Virus record (IMG/VR): IMGVR_UViG_3300049812_002241
Span: 1 to 38,573 of that record
Strand: one strand, 5' to 3'
Source of the DNA: a virus
DNA: 38,573 nucleotides
The notes beneath the pieces were generated by a model. That model made no database searches and had not been told where the DNA came from. It saw only the letters and a program-made list of their open reading frames with translations. Shown here one piece after another: positions 1 to 8,460 of the stretch. Every line of letters begins with the position of its first letter. Position 1 is the stretch's first letter. The position numbers were made by a program, and so were the translations under genes.

Positions 1-328
1 TGTTGTTACCTTTAAATGGATAACGTGTATCTGATTCAGTCTTGGTGTAATTACCTTGAATGTTAAACACATCATACACAACCATCTCAATGACATCACT
101 AGCTGATGCCCCTGTTGTTAATGTTACAGATGTTCCATTAGTTGCGGCATAGTCTGTGGTAGGTTTTAGTAGCACACCATTCTGATATACATCCATGTAC
201 ATACCATCTGTGTACACAAGGACATTAGAACTGCTGTCACTTCCTGAGAATACTGTTTGATTTGCACTAGCTGTGTATAAGAAGCGTGTGCGTACACCGT
301 TAGTTGGGCTTTTTCCTATGTATGGCAT
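1..328 (-). CDS. Tail-fibre-like protein, N-terminal part (cut by window edge)
   Basis: The gene reads off the left edge, so only about 109 N-terminal residues are visible, beginning MPYIGKSPTNG. The same kind of start (MPYIGG) opens the 148-aa gene at 3760-4206. Both are followed by a short beta-rich domain with a VDG/TDG turn and a DVF/NFLG segment, a pattern I associate with marine-phage fibre or appendage proteins. Its ATG overlaps the stop codon of the preceding paralogue by one base (TAATG), so translation is probably coupled. The visible end (KTESDTRYP) looks like the entry to a fibre shaft, but this is inference. Confidence 0.8.
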   Translation of the reverse strand, partial: MPYIGKSPTNGVRTRFLYTASANQTVFSGSDSSSNVLVYTDGMYMDVYQNGVLLKPTTDYAATNGTSVTLTTGASASDVIEMVVYDVFNIQGNYTKTESDTRYPFKGNN

Positions 329-717
329 TACGCTAAGTCTCCGTGACCCATTGTTGAAACATTTGATGAATCTTGTAAACCCGGAATAGCCTGACTATAA
401 CTATTAACTCTTAGGCTTCCTGTGGCCATACCCCCAAAATACATATTGAAGAAATAAGCAGTGTTGGCTGTACTGCTTCCTTGACTTAACATATTGCCAG
501 CGTAGGTAGCATTACCAAAAGAGTTAGTCCAAGAGGTGGTGTACTGACCTGTGCCGTGGTCTGTGGCACTACTCGTATTCAGTGAATCATTTAATGTTGT
601 ACCTGAACCGCCATAGTTAGCCCAAGCCTTCGCACTACCATTTGCTACATACGACAAGCCAACGGAGTTATTACCACTGGCATCTTTTAGTGTATCTACT
701 CTTAATTCGCTTGCCAT
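328..717 (-). CDS. Short tail-associated paralogue 1 (AKAW/GDLA family)
   Basis: A 129-aa protein, one of five paralogues here. Shared features are an N-terminal L.VDTLKD segment, the motif AKAW near residue 30, a DSLN.SS.TD.GTGQY block near the middle, a TN..........Y stretch, a variable Ser/Thr/Asn-rich second half and the invariant C-terminus GHGDLA. It lies in a run of fibre genes joined by one- to four-base overlaps, so it is probably a virion tip or fibre-associated component. The function is not established. The last codons, GGA GAC TTA GC, also form the ribosome-binding site of the next gene. Confidence 0.85.
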   Translation of the reverse strand: MASELRVDTLKDASGNNSVGLSYVANGSAKAWANYGGSGTTLNDSLNTSSATDHGTGQYTTSWTNSFGNATYAGNMLSQGSSTANTAYFFNMYFGGMATGSLRVNSYSQAIPGLQDSSNVSTMGHGDLA

Positions 718-1109
718 TATGCTAAGTCTCCTGACATCATCGTATTAGTAAACTCAGAATCAGCCCTGTTGGTAGTATAATCCTGACCAGTGTTTATTTG
801 CAAAGAACTGGTTGCATTTGGTATGACAGAACATTCTCTATCAGAATACGCTGTATTTGAACAGGCACTACCAGATGTACCTGCTTGAGCGGCACTTAAA
901 TTATTAGTTAAAGTTTTAGTGTAGTTACCTCCACCATTATCTGTAGCACTAGATACGTTAAAGCTATCTCTTAAACCAAATGTAGAACCATTCAAATCCA
1001 TCCAAGCCTTAATAAGACCCTGTTGCAAGTTAGTTGTGGCAGTACCTTCTGCTACAATATTAGTAGAACCACTGGCTATTACATTAGCTAAATCTGATGC
1101 TCTACTCAT
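717..1109 (-). CDS. Short tail-associated paralogue 2 (AKAW/GDLA family)
   Basis: A 130-aa member of the paralogue set. It has LQQGLIKAW in place of AKAW, then DSFNVSSATDNGGGNY, TNN, a strongly diverged and Cys-containing second half (SACSNTAYSDRECSV), and a C-terminus SGDLA. The start overlaps the stop of paralogue 3 and its stop overlaps the start of paralogue 1, so the three are probably translated as a coupled series. The conserved first half and free second half suggest a common docking part and a variable exposed part; this is inference. Confidence 0.85.
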   Translation of the reverse strand: MSRASDLANVIASGSTNIVAEGTATTNLQQGLIKAWMDLNGSTFGLRDSFNVSSATDNGGGNYTKTLTNNLSAAQAGTSGSACSNTAYSDRECSVIPNATSSLQINTGQDYTTNRADSEFTNTMMSGDLA

Positions 1110-1534
1110 GCTAAGTCTCCGTGATATACAGCATTAATCCAATTTGAATCAGTGTCTGAACCAGATGGATTACTTGTACTCAAATTATGTCTTCCTGTAC
1201 CATCCGTGCTATCTGCGTTCCTTACTTCAGAATCTGTTCGGTCATATGTAAAAGTTTTTACTCCACCAGATGCATACGCAGAAGAAGACGTAGAGGCATA
1301 ATTTGCATTTGCAAAATTATTATTGATAAATATTGCATAGTTTCCTGTTCCTGAATCTGTAATGCTTGTAATATTTAAAGAATCTAGTGTAGATATAGTA
1401 TCTGTTCCATGTAAGGTGTGCCAAGCCTTCGCCAACCCCTGAACAACGGAAGTAGTTACAGCACCGCCATCAGAGTTAACTGTGCTGATTGCGTCTGAAT
1501 TTAATCCATCACCTCTAACTTGTGTTAGTGCCAT
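1106..1534 (-). CDS. Short tail-associated paralogue 3 (AKAW/GDLA family)
   Basis: A 142-aa member of the set with VVQGLAKAW around residue 38, DSLNITSITDSGTGNY near the centre and HGDLA at the end. Its terminal codons, GGA GAC TTA GCA TGA, contain both a GGAG ribosome-binding site and the overlapping ATG of the next gene. The second half, rich in Ser, Asp and Thr, does not align with its siblings. A small gap separates it from the chaperone-like gene upstream at 1544-1918. Confidence 0.85.
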   Translation of the reverse strand: MALTQVRGDGLNSDAISTVNSDGGAVTTSVVQGLAKAWHTLHGTDTISTLDSLNITSITDSGTGNYAIFINNNFANANYASTSSSAYASGGVKTFTYDRTDSEVRNADSTDGTGRHNLSTSNPSGSDTDSNWINAVYHGDLA

Positions 1535-1543
1535 AGCCCATTC

Positions 1544-1918
1544 CTATGCGTAAGGACTAGTTCCTAGCAAACTTGTATCCCATGCGGCTTTTAGTTCTGC
1601 AATCGTTGTTGCATTTGTGATAGCACTAGCTGCTGGAGCATTACGAAGATTAGTTTTCTTTGTTACACTTGCCGCTTTTGCAGTTGCATCATCTGCTTCT
1701 AATGCTTTCATATACACTACATCTTCTGCTTCAAGCAAAGGTGCGCGAACTTCCCTAATTTTATCTTTAAAAATGTTTTTCGCAGTAGCTAAATCTTCTG
1801 ATATTACGTTACCAGAAAGTGTCCAAGCACCACGAAAATGACGGTCAGACGGCTTAGTAACACTAGCGGAATTAGCTTGATTGCCGTCCTTATCTACTAT
1901 GTATGTTGTTACAGCCAT
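1544..1918 (-). CDS. Tail-fibre assembly/chaperone-like small protein
   Basis: A 124-aa protein starting MAVTTYIVDKDGNQ, followed by a SDRHFRGAWTLSGNVISEDLATAKNIFKDKIREVRAP block and a helical C-terminal half with LRNAP and a terminal AWD segment. This pattern (FRGAW, then K.IR..R.PLL, then K..LRN.P) recurs in marine phages beside fibre genes and resembles tail-fibre assembly proteins of the DUF4376 type. That family link is from memory and unconfirmed. Its position in the middle of the fibre cluster agrees with a folding or attachment helper. The start is preceded by a good AGGAGAT ribosome-binding site. Confidence 0.8.
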   Translation of the reverse strand: MAVTTYIVDKDGNQANSASVTKPSDRHFRGAWTLSGNVISEDLATAKNIFKDKIREVRAPLLEAEDVVYMKALEADDATAKAASVTKKTNLRNAPAASAITNATTIAELKAAWDTSLLGTSPYA

Positions 1919-1929
1919 CTAAATCTCCT

Positions 1930-2388
1930 TTATGCGGCTAGTTCTTCAGAGATACGCCAAGCGTTTCTCCACTCTCTTGTTGCAGGAAGTTGATTCTTCC
2001 TACAGATAACCATCTTTGGACGATTACCTTCATCCCAATTCTTCCAAACGTGTTCTGGTATGTCCTTCTGAATTAAATATTCTATTGCTTGTTCCTCTGT
2101 CATTGCCTCGATAGGTTCTGTCTGATGCAACAGATAACCACGAGTATGTTTCTTGAAGTCAGGTTGTGCTTCATCCTTCTTTAATTCCCAATATACCCAA
2201 ACAGGCGGCAATATACCACCCTGTAAAGCACAAGCCATCCAATTTGGGTCAGGCACAAGTATCTTTGCACATTCTTCTATGTTGTCTTCATATACTACAC
2301 GGTAGTCTGATTGTACTCCGTCTAGGTTTTCTTTAGCCCAGCATAGTCTGTCAAATAAATGTGTGCCTTTGAATTGTGGTGTATTCAT
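1930..2388 (-). CDS. Conserved phage protein of unknown function
   Basis: A 152-aa soluble-looking protein, rich in Trp and charged residues (PNWMACALQGG, PVWVYWELKKDE, HVWKNWDEG, ATREWRNAWRIS). I see no catalytic motif or membrane segment. It sits between two fibre-associated genes with spacings of 3 to 11 bp. That makes it part of the same transcript, and a role in fibre maturation or as a minor virion protein is possible. I recognise it only as a type of hypothetical protein seen in marine phages. Confidence 0.8.
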   Translation of the reverse strand: MNTPQFKGTHLFDRLCWAKENLDGVQSDYRVVYEDNIEECAKILVPDPNWMACALQGGILPPVWVYWELKKDEAQPDFKKHTRGYLLHQTEPIEAMTEEQAIEYLIQKDIPEHVWKNWDEGNRPKMVICRKNQLPATREWRNAWRISEELAA

Positions 2389-2391
2389 TGG

Positions 2392-2961
2392 TTATCCTAT
2401 TGCCATTATTTGTAGTGAAGGTGGATGAAGTTGAGAAGAACCTACTCCATCAAAATAATAAGTTTCGTGAAGTTTAGCTTCAGTCGTACTAGAATATTCT
2501 CTACCTTGTATCTTTATAGTTTTTGGAGTTGTCCAACTTGTAAGTGCGCCAGTGTTAAAATCATTAGCACTAGCATTACATTGAAATGAAGCAACAATTG
2601 TAGTGTGATGTCCATAGACAGTGTTTTGACCCGTGGTAAACCTACGATAAATTATTTCATTATCATCAAGATAAACTCGTCCGTTTACCATAGCATTACC
2701 GTCACCCCTAGCTAACATAAAATTGTATGTATAAATTACATTTTTTGTACCTTCAGGCGGTGTATAAGTTATGCTACTACCTGTTATATCTGCATAACTC
2801 GTAGTCATATTTTGCGCACCAGTAACATTTTCTAATGTATATGAACCACTTAAAACTTCAAAAGTTTGTCCAGCACATACACCACCAAACATCTCAAGCA
2901 CTCTACCAGTGCCTTTAGTATTATCTGCTAACAGGAGATTGTCTACTTTCAAAGTACTCAT
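2392..2961 (-). CDS. Tail-associated beta-sandwich-like protein (shares the paralogue N-terminus)
   Basis: A 189-aa protein beginning MSTLKVDNLLLADNTKGTG, which matches the first residues of the GDLA paralogues (MSTLKV, MASELRVDTLKD). The rest differs: beta-strand-rich sequence with SYTLENVTGAQNMTTSYADITGS, a YNFMLARGDGNAMVNGRVYLDD stretch and a C-terminus LQIMAIG rather than GDLA. The N-terminus may be a common docking segment joined to a different distal domain, possibly a tip or adhesin-like knob. Its ATG overlaps the stop codon of paralogue 4. Confidence 0.8.
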   Translation of the reverse strand: MSTLKVDNLLLADNTKGTGRVLEMFGGVCAGQTFEVLSGSYTLENVTGAQNMTTSYADITGSSITYTPPEGTKNVIYTYNFMLARGDGNAMVNGRVYLDDNEIIYRRFTTGQNTVYGHHTTIVASFQCNASANDFNTGALTSWTTPKTIKIQGREYSSTTEAKLHETYYFDGVGSSQLHPPSLQIMAIG

Positions 2962-3386
2962 GCTAAGTCTCCGTGAACTGATGCAAACATATGTGATGAA
3001 TTAATGTAAGCAACTCCAGATTCATTAAATGCGGCAATTTCAAAATTTTCAGAAGTTGGGTCTGTTTGGCTAGGACCACCACAATTATATACTGTTCTTG
3101 CGGTAGTAGAGTTTCTACCATTTACAGATATTGAATAATTTACATTAGCCATGTTATTACTAAATCCTATGCGATAATCGCCTGTACCATTATCAATTAT
3201 CACCGCACAATTCAGTGAACCTCTATCATAATCTCCAACTGCCCCTGTAGAAGTACCATCAAAGTTAATCCAAGCCTTCGCCAACCCCTGTTGCAAAGAT
3301 GTTTGCGTACTACCATTCTCACCTGTTACAGTAACAGCATTAGCAGAGGTCTTGCCTGAGATTTTATCTACTAAGATTTCACTCAT
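2958..3386 (-). CDS. Short tail-associated paralogue 4 (AKAW/GDLA family)
   Basis: A 142-aa member of the set. It begins MSEILVDKISGKT, has SLQQGLAKAWINFDGTST, then DRGSLN and IDNGTGDYRIGFSNNMANVNY, a variable second half, and ends SVHGDLA. Its closing codons give GGAGACTTAGCATG, so the next start lies inside them. The stretch encoding LAKAW is nearly the same in DNA as in paralogue 3 (caagccttcgccaacccctg on the plus strand), which suggests recent duplication or gene conversion of the front half. Confidence 0.85.
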   Translation of the reverse strand: MSEILVDKISGKTSANAVTVTGENGSTQTSLQQGLAKAWINFDGTSTGAVGDYDRGSLNCAVIIDNGTGDYRIGFSNNMANVNYSISVNGRNSTTARTVYNCGGPSQTDPTSENFEIAAFNESGVAYINSSHMFASVHGDLA

Positions 3387-3763
3387 GCTAAGTCTCCAAA
3401 TATTGCAGTGCTTACATATGTTGCGTCAACATTTGCGCTGTAAGCAACATTAAACGCTCGCCACGCATACTGGCTTGATGTGTTAGCAAACGTAGAGTAA
3501 GGTAATGATATTTCATAAGCTGTTGTATTTGACGTTCCTCGCTCTGCTACAGATGAATAATCAGCGTTATTCATACTGTTTGTGAAGCCTAAAGTTGTTG
3601 CTCCAGACCCACCGTCTGTGATTGAGGTAATGTTAAAACTGTCTCTGTTAGACTGTGTGCCTGACATGTTAGTGTTTGCCCAAGCCTTTGCAGCATGTTG
3701 ATTAGTCAGCGTAACTGCACCACCAGCAGAAGTTTGTATTGTTGTTACCTTTAGCGTACTCAT
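3383..3763 (-). CDS. Short tail-associated paralogue 5 (AKAW/GDLA family)
   Basis: A 126-aa member beginning MSTLKVTTIQTSAGG, with HAAKAWANTNMSG, DSFNITSITDGGSGATTLGFTNSMNNADY, and ending AIFGDLA. It is the most promoter-proximal of the five in the leftward transcript and directly follows the MPYIGG fibre-like gene with a four-base overlap. As in its siblings, the second half is not conserved. Confidence 0.85.
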   Translation of the reverse strand: MSTLKVTTIQTSAGGAVTLTNQHAAKAWANTNMSGTQSNRDSFNITSITDGGSGATTLGFTNSMNNADYSSVAERGTSNTTAYEISLPYSTFANTSSQYAWRAFNVAYSANVDATYVSTAIFGDLA

Positions 3764-4206
3764 ATTATCACCAACGTACCGCCATCTTCTACTTGTAGCG
3801 TGATGTTAGAGTTAACTGTTATTGGGCCTGTAGCACTTGCATTCTCTGCGCCACCTATCGTGACATTAGCACCTACAGTCTTATCATTTACACGAAACAT
3901 ACCACCACCAATAAAGTCAGACTTATTAGCTGTCGGGGGTGTGACTGTAGCTATATTAAGACCAAGAAAGTTTACAAAGATATTGCCAGTACCTGTTGAA
4001 GGTGCAGTACTAAAGCTAAGTGTTGTACCACTTACGCTATACTTGTTTGTGTCTTGAATAACGCCATCTACAGAAACAACAATATCCTGGTCGTTTCCTA
4101 CTGTTCTAGATAATGTAAAAGAGGTGGTAGAATTGTTTCCATTAAATCGCTCTACGGATGGAATATCTACAAAGTTTGCTGTTGGTTGACCACCGATATA
4201 AGGCAT
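3760..4206 (-). CDS. Tail-fibre-like protein with MPYIGG N-terminus
   Basis: A 148-aa protein. Residues 1-20 (MPYIGGQPTANFVDIPSVE) are the attachment-type N-terminus shared with the gene at the left edge. Residues 20-85 form a beta-rich domain (FTLSRTVGNDQDIVVSVDGVIQ, then YSVSGTTLSFSTAP, then NIFVNFLGLNIATVTPPT) common in marine-phage fibres. The C-terminal third, TGPITVNSNITLQVEDGGTLVII, resembles the closing strand of a fibre shaft. It is an intermediate or truncated fibre of its own rather than part of the 1303-aa fibre, because separate start and stop signals are present. Confidence 0.82.
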   Translation of the reverse strand: MPYIGGQPTANFVDIPSVERFNGNNSTTSFTLSRTVGNDQDIVVSVDGVIQDTNKYSVSGTTLSFSTAPSTGTGNIFVNFLGLNIATVTPPTANKSDFIGGGMFRVNDKTVGANVTIGGAENASATGPITVNSNITLQVEDGGTLVII

Positions 4207-4214
4207 AACATCTC

Positions 4215-4541
4215 CTATGTACTTATAGCATCAACAACAGATATCCACGCATCCACACTACTTGCCGTATTACTTATAACCTTCAAAGCGTCCCCACTCA
4301 CCAAGGTTATTCTTGCGCCACCATCTAACACCTGTAAAGTACTACCTGTTGGTATAGGTGCATTTTTTATAATGTAATAATCAGCACTACTAACTGTGAT
4401 ATACACACTTACCAGTATCTGCGAGGTATGCACGTTTGCAAGATTTATACCTATGATAGCATCATCTGAATTAGCTGTTCGCAAGGTACTAGCAGATGTT
4501 CCTATATTTCTTGCTATGCTTCTTTCAAAGTCCTGTGCCAT
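4215..4541 (-). CDS. Small conserved virion-type protein
   Basis: A 108-aa protein, MAQDFERSIARNIGTSASTLRTANSDDAIIGINLANVHTSQ and onward, with alternating beta strands (VSVYITVSSADYYIIKNAPIPTGSTLQVLDGGARITLVSGDALKV). This pattern, including YYI.KNAPIP.GS.L...DGG.......GD.L.V, is familiar from marine phages directly after the long fibre gene, and I take it as a beta-sandwich structural protein. Its start overlaps the stop of the fibre gene by one base. Function is not established. Confidence 0.82.
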   Translation of the reverse strand: MAQDFERSIARNIGTSASTLRTANSDDAIIGINLANVHTSQILVSVYITVSSADYYIIKNAPIPTGSTLQVLDGGARITLVSGDALKVISNTASSVDAWISVVDAIST

Positions 4542-7500
4542 TATAACACCATTGCCATTGCTGTTGCGAAAGCGGCTGTTGTACCACCGCTTGTAATACC
4601 AAGATTAGATGGCGTAATTTTCTTTAACACTCCGCCATCATCTACAAGAACAAAGTCTGCATCACCGCTTGATGTTGTAGTGCTGGGTGTATCTGAGTTT
4701 CCTGTTGTGAGAACAGTGCCAGAGGCATCGGGTAATGTAATGGTGTTATCTTGAGTGGGTTCAGTGGCGTTTAATAATGTTTCAAAGTTATCAACATTAG
4801 AACCTTCAAAGTTTACGCCATTGCCATTGTTAATAAATATACCTTCATTAAACTGTACTCTGTCATAGCCAATTTCAATGACGGTAAATTCTGTGCCTCC
4901 ATCACTAACTTTAAGCTTCATTCTGCCTTCTTCGCTACCAGCAGTAGTACCACCTAAGACAGTTTCTATTTCAGCTAAAACTATTTCAGTTCCTGATGCG
5001 TTGTTACCAGTAAATTGAATATGACCAATGCTATCACCACCAGTTGGACTAGCACTGTTTCTAAAAAGTTTTAAAGTCGGGTCTTCTGATGAACTAGCAT
5101 CTGTCGAGGTAAGGGTAAGGTCGCCTGTTATACTTGCGCCATCACTTGTTGTTTGTAATTTAGTTGAACCACTGTAATAAAGATAAACTGCGTTATCGGT
5201 TAAAGATATATTATTATTTCCACCAGCCCTAATATATAAATTTCCAGTTCCTCCTTCGTCTATATAAGAATTTGACCCATCATGATATATTTCTAAATCT
5301 TGAGAAGCACCTAATCGTATTTTCTCATTATCGCCTACATCAACGCCATCACTGGTAAGCACTCCTGTTACTTCAATTCCAGTGCTACTAGTTGAAAACT
5401 TGAGATTATTGTTATGCCTTAATTGTACTGCGCCATTTTTAATAAATTTAGCCATAACTGTCGATGGTGTATCAATTTGAACAAAATCACCATTTGTCCT
5501 CATAACGAGTTGACCCGTACCATTTTCTTTTATAACAGAATTAGCACCATCGTGATATATCTCTAAATCGCTACCAGTACCAAACACCGCCTTAACATCA
5601 TCGCTAAATGTCAAGTTACCACTGGTCTTTGTATCTGCGACATCACTGCGTAAGAATGATGTACTGTCCACACTATCAAGAGTAGTTGCGTTTACATTGG
5701 TAAGGCTAGACCCGTTGCCATTTGTAAGTAGAACAGTGCCACTGGCATTGGGTAGTGTAATGGTGCGGTCTGCTGTGGGGTCAACTACGGTGAGGGTCGT
5801 TTCATGTGCATTGCCTGTTGCACCTTCAAATATAAGATTAACGCCCTCCATTAGTTGAATATCACGATTTAGAAATTGTGTGTTAGTATTTCCCCCAATT
5901 TGAATAATAGGAACTTCAGTTCCTGCCTTCATAACACGAAAGTTTATGCCTCCATCTTCGGTAGCATCTGTCACATCTCTGGAAGTTGCTTGTATTTGTG
6001 CATATACTATCTTTTCACCAGCACTGTTTTCACCACTAAAATCTATATTACCCATTTCATCAAAATCTGCTGGACTGGCACTATTGCGGTATAATTGTAG
6101 GGTTGGGTTTTCTGTAGACCCAGAATCATTACTTATTATCTGCACATCTTTGTAAAATTGAGACTCCCCATCTTGGTGGACTGTGTAAAGGTCTAAACTT
6201 CCAGCGGTTCTAACAAAAGTCTCAATAGCACCATCTTCTGTGGCATCTGTAACATCTCTTATTTTAGCTTGTATCTCACCATAAACAATCTTTTCACTAG
6301 CACTGTTCTCACCAGAATAAGTTATGTGTCCTATGATATCTTGGTCTGCTGGACTAGAACTATTGCGGAATAGGTCGATTGTAGGGTTTTCTGTAGCACC
6401 GCCATCTGTTGAGGTAAGCCTAAAGTCAGTTGTTATTGCTAACGTATTATCAGTTAAGGACATTCGTTCTGGAACAGTTGTGCCACTTGGTGTCCCTGTT
6501 CTAAATTTAATTTCACCAGTAGGATATAACTCTATGCCAGATGCGGTGCTGTTGCTATTAATACCCATTGAAGTGAAAGTGCCACCGTTGTTTCTGTAAC
6601 CGTTAGAAAACAACGAAACAGCGAAAGAACCGTTTGAACCTAAATAACCATAAGGTGTGAAAAACGCAGAATTATCACCACTACCCCACCAATCAGAAAA
6701 GTTAGTATAGGTGCTTCCCTGCATTTGTATGTTGTCAGTGACGATAGCTGTGCCTGTGACTGTCGCACCAGTTGATGAGGTTTCTAGCTTCTTGCTGTTG
6801 TCGTGGTATAAATCCACAGAGCCGTTTACATTTGCAACAAGCATATTTTCTTGGTCATTATCAGCAGTAAGTTTGACTGCACCAAAAGTGTTTTGACCTA
6901 TATTTGTATCACCAGTTGTTCCGTAAATCCTAGAGTTTGTGCCATCATGGAATATGCGTAGGTCGTTCCCTGCACCTACAGATATATTTTCATTATCTCC
7001 AACACTTATACCATCGGCTACTAACGTGCCTGTGATTGTCGCACCAGTGGATGTTGTCTCTAGCTTCTTGCTGTTATCGTGATATAGCTCTACTGCTCCA
7101 TTGTTTATTCCTACGATACTATTCTCTGTAGTATTTGTTCTTAGGTATAAATTACTCCCTGTTGAATTGATTATTAAATGACCAGTGCCTGTTTCTGAAA
7201 TATAGCTGTTTGAACCATCGTGATATATCTGCAAATCATTACCAGTACCAAAAATTGATTTGGCATTATCTGCAAACTCTAATGCATTTGCCGATTTGTC
7301 CCAAAGTACGTTATAACTTGCTCCTGTTAAAGAAACATCATCAGTAAAAGCAAAAGCACCATCATCTGTTTCATACACTTTTGTAACGCTATATTGTGTA
7401 AACCCTGTAGTTACAGAAGTCACTTCGCTATCTTCAGTAGTATTTACAGTAATATTATCTAAATCAGATTCATTACGAGCTATAATTTCTACGTCTGCAT

Positions 7501-8452
7501 TAAGTCTACCGTAAATCTGTGCGTTTACTTCAATAACAAGTTTAAAAGAAGCTGTTGATGTTTCTTTAACCCACAATCTTGGTGTGAGATATTCTATTGT
7601 GCCAGTGATTGTAGATATGTATGAACCTGAGTAAGACAAATCAGGCAGAGTATTAGAACGTAATGCTACGTTTATATCTAATGTATGTACATTAGCCCCA
7701 CTAGTAGCCATAATTCTACCAACAACAGAATAATTTTCTGAATTACCATCTGGTGTTATAGATAAAATTTCTTGAAACTCATTATCTACAAGATAATCAC
7801 CACCACCAGTGTAATCTACCGATATTCTTTTTACGTGCGTATCGCCAAATCGATGAGCATTAGCCTCTAATGTCCCTGTTATGGTTACACCGCTTGATGT
7901 GGTTTCCAGCTTCTTGCTGTTATCGTGATATAATTCTACAGAGCCATCATTGTTAGCAATTATACTTTGCTCACCATACTTACCTTGTATTTTTACATCC
8001 CCTGATGTGTCAGCAATAACTAGTGAACCAGTTCCATTTACAATGTTTGAATTAGTGCCGTCATGCCAAATTTGTAAATCCGAACTACCACTATTGCCAA
8101 ATCGCAATCGAGAATTATCAGCAAGTTCTATATTATCAGAGGCGTTTAAAAACACCGCTTTCTCTGCTGGCTGAGTGCAGAACAGTGTTTTTGTACCAGC
8201 ACCCCAATCAACAGCGTTATCAGAGTTACTAGATTGTAGGATAGTAGTTCGGGCTAATGTAGTGCCAGAAGAGGTGTACGTGCCTATGCCGACTTCAAAA
8301 TCAGAACCAAGAGTACAAGCATAATAGGTAGTGTTACCATTACCGATAGACCCGAAAGACTCAAAACCACTAACAGCACCAGCAAGAGTATACGTGCCAG
8401 TACCCGTTGTGGTGGAGGTTTCCTTGACCCTATCGGCAAGTACGAGAGCCAC
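4541..8452 (-). CDS. Long tail fibre, 1303 aa, built of repeated modules
   Basis: The N-terminal ~105 residues (ending AEKAVFLN) form the common virion-attachment domain of marine-phage fibres. The shaft carries five paired units: a DLQIYHDGSNSYI-like motif, then a VELYHDNSKKLETTSTG..TGTL-like motif. It also has three RNSASPA..D.IGHI..SGENS modules and two TITLPDASGTVL modules, and ends in the short tail SNLGITSGGTTAAFATAMAMVL. Such repeats are typical of trimeric receptor-binding fibres. The start is GTG, preceded by AGGTGA that overlaps the upstream stop region. The modules are similar at DNA level, which allows unequal recombination and length change. Confidence 0.93.
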   Translation of the reverse strand: MALVLADRVKETSTTTGTGTYTLAGAVSGFESFGSIGNGNTTYYACTLGSDFEVGIGTYTSSGTTLARTTILQSSNSDNAVDWGAGTKTLFCTQPAEKAVFLNASDNIELADNSRLRFGNSGSSDLQIWHDGTNSNIVNGTGSLVIADTSGDVKIQGKYGEQSIIANNDGSVELYHDNSKKLETTSSGVTITGTLEANAHRFGDTHVKRISVDYTGGGDYLVDNEFQEILSITPDGNSENYSVVGRIMATSGANVHTLDINVALRSNTLPDLSYSGSYISTITGTIEYLTPRLWVKETSTASFKLVIEVNAQIYGRLNADVEIIARNESDLDNITVNTTEDSEVTSVTTGFTQYSVTKVYETDDGAFAFTDDVSLTGASYNVLWDKSANALEFADNAKSIFGTGNDLQIYHDGSNSYISETGTGHLIINSTGSNLYLRTNTTENSIVGINNGAVELYHDNSKKLETTSTGATITGTLVADGISVGDNENISVGAGNDLRIFHDGTNSRIYGTTGDTNIGQNTFGAVKLTADNDQENMLVANVNGSVDLYHDNSKKLETSSTGATVTGTAIVTDNIQMQGSTYTNFSDWWGSGDNSAFFTPYGYLGSNGSFAVSLFSNGYRNNGGTFTSMGINSNSTASGIELYPTGEIKFRTGTPSGTTVPERMSLTDNTLAITTDFRLTSTDGGATENPTIDLFRNSSSPADQDIIGHITYSGENSASEKIVYGEIQAKIRDVTDATEDGAIETFVRTAGSLDLYTVHQDGESQFYKDVQIISNDSGSTENPTLQLYRNSASPADFDEMGNIDFSGENSAGEKIVYAQIQATSRDVTDATEDGGINFRVMKAGTEVPIIQIGGNTNTQFLNRDIQLMEGVNLIFEGATGNAHETTLTVVDPTADRTITLPNASGTVLLTNGNGSSLTNVNATTLDSVDSTSFLRSDVADTKTSGNLTFSDDVKAVFGTGSDLEIYHDGANSVIKENGTGQLVMRTNGDFVQIDTPSTVMAKFIKNGAVQLRHNNNLKFSTSSTGIEVTGVLTSDGVDVGDNEKIRLGASQDLEIYHDGSNSYIDEGGTGNLYIRAGGNNNISLTDNAVYLYYSGSTKLQTTSDGASITGDLTLTSTDASSSEDPTLKLFRNSASPTGGDSIGHIQFTGNNASGTEIVLAEIETVLGGTTAGSEEGRMKLKVSDGGTEFTVIEIGYDRVQFNEGIFINNGNGVNFEGSNVDNFETLLNATEPTQDNTITLPDASGTVLTTGNSDTPSTTTSSGDADFVLVDDGGVLKKITPSNLGITSGGTTAAFATAMAMVL
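6786..7932 (-). repeat. Direct DNA repeats inside the fibre gene
   Basis: A 25-bp stretch beginning agcttcttgctgtt on the plus strand occurs at 6786-6810, 7062-7086 and 7908-7932 with only two variable positions. It encodes the LYHDNSKKLET motif. The identity at nucleotide level exceeds what the protein motif needs and marks possible recombination points. Confidence 0.8.
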
Positions 8453-8460
8453 ATTGTCAC

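Larger units (their letters stand above)
332..3397 (-). repeat. Five-copy GGAGACTTAGC junction repeat
   Basis: The minus-strand sequence GGAGACTTAGC followed by A/G T occurs at 332-342, 721-731, 1110-1120, 2962-2972 and 3387-3397. Each copy encodes the terminal residues GDLA of one paralogue and places GGAG eight to ten bases before the next gene's ATG. At three junctions the stop and start overlap as ATGA, at two as TAATG. Confidence 0.9.

Noticed and set aside
3165-3185. TATGCGAT in the plus strand within paralogue 4
   Set aside because: Inside a coding region, wrong context and no -10 at the required spacing.
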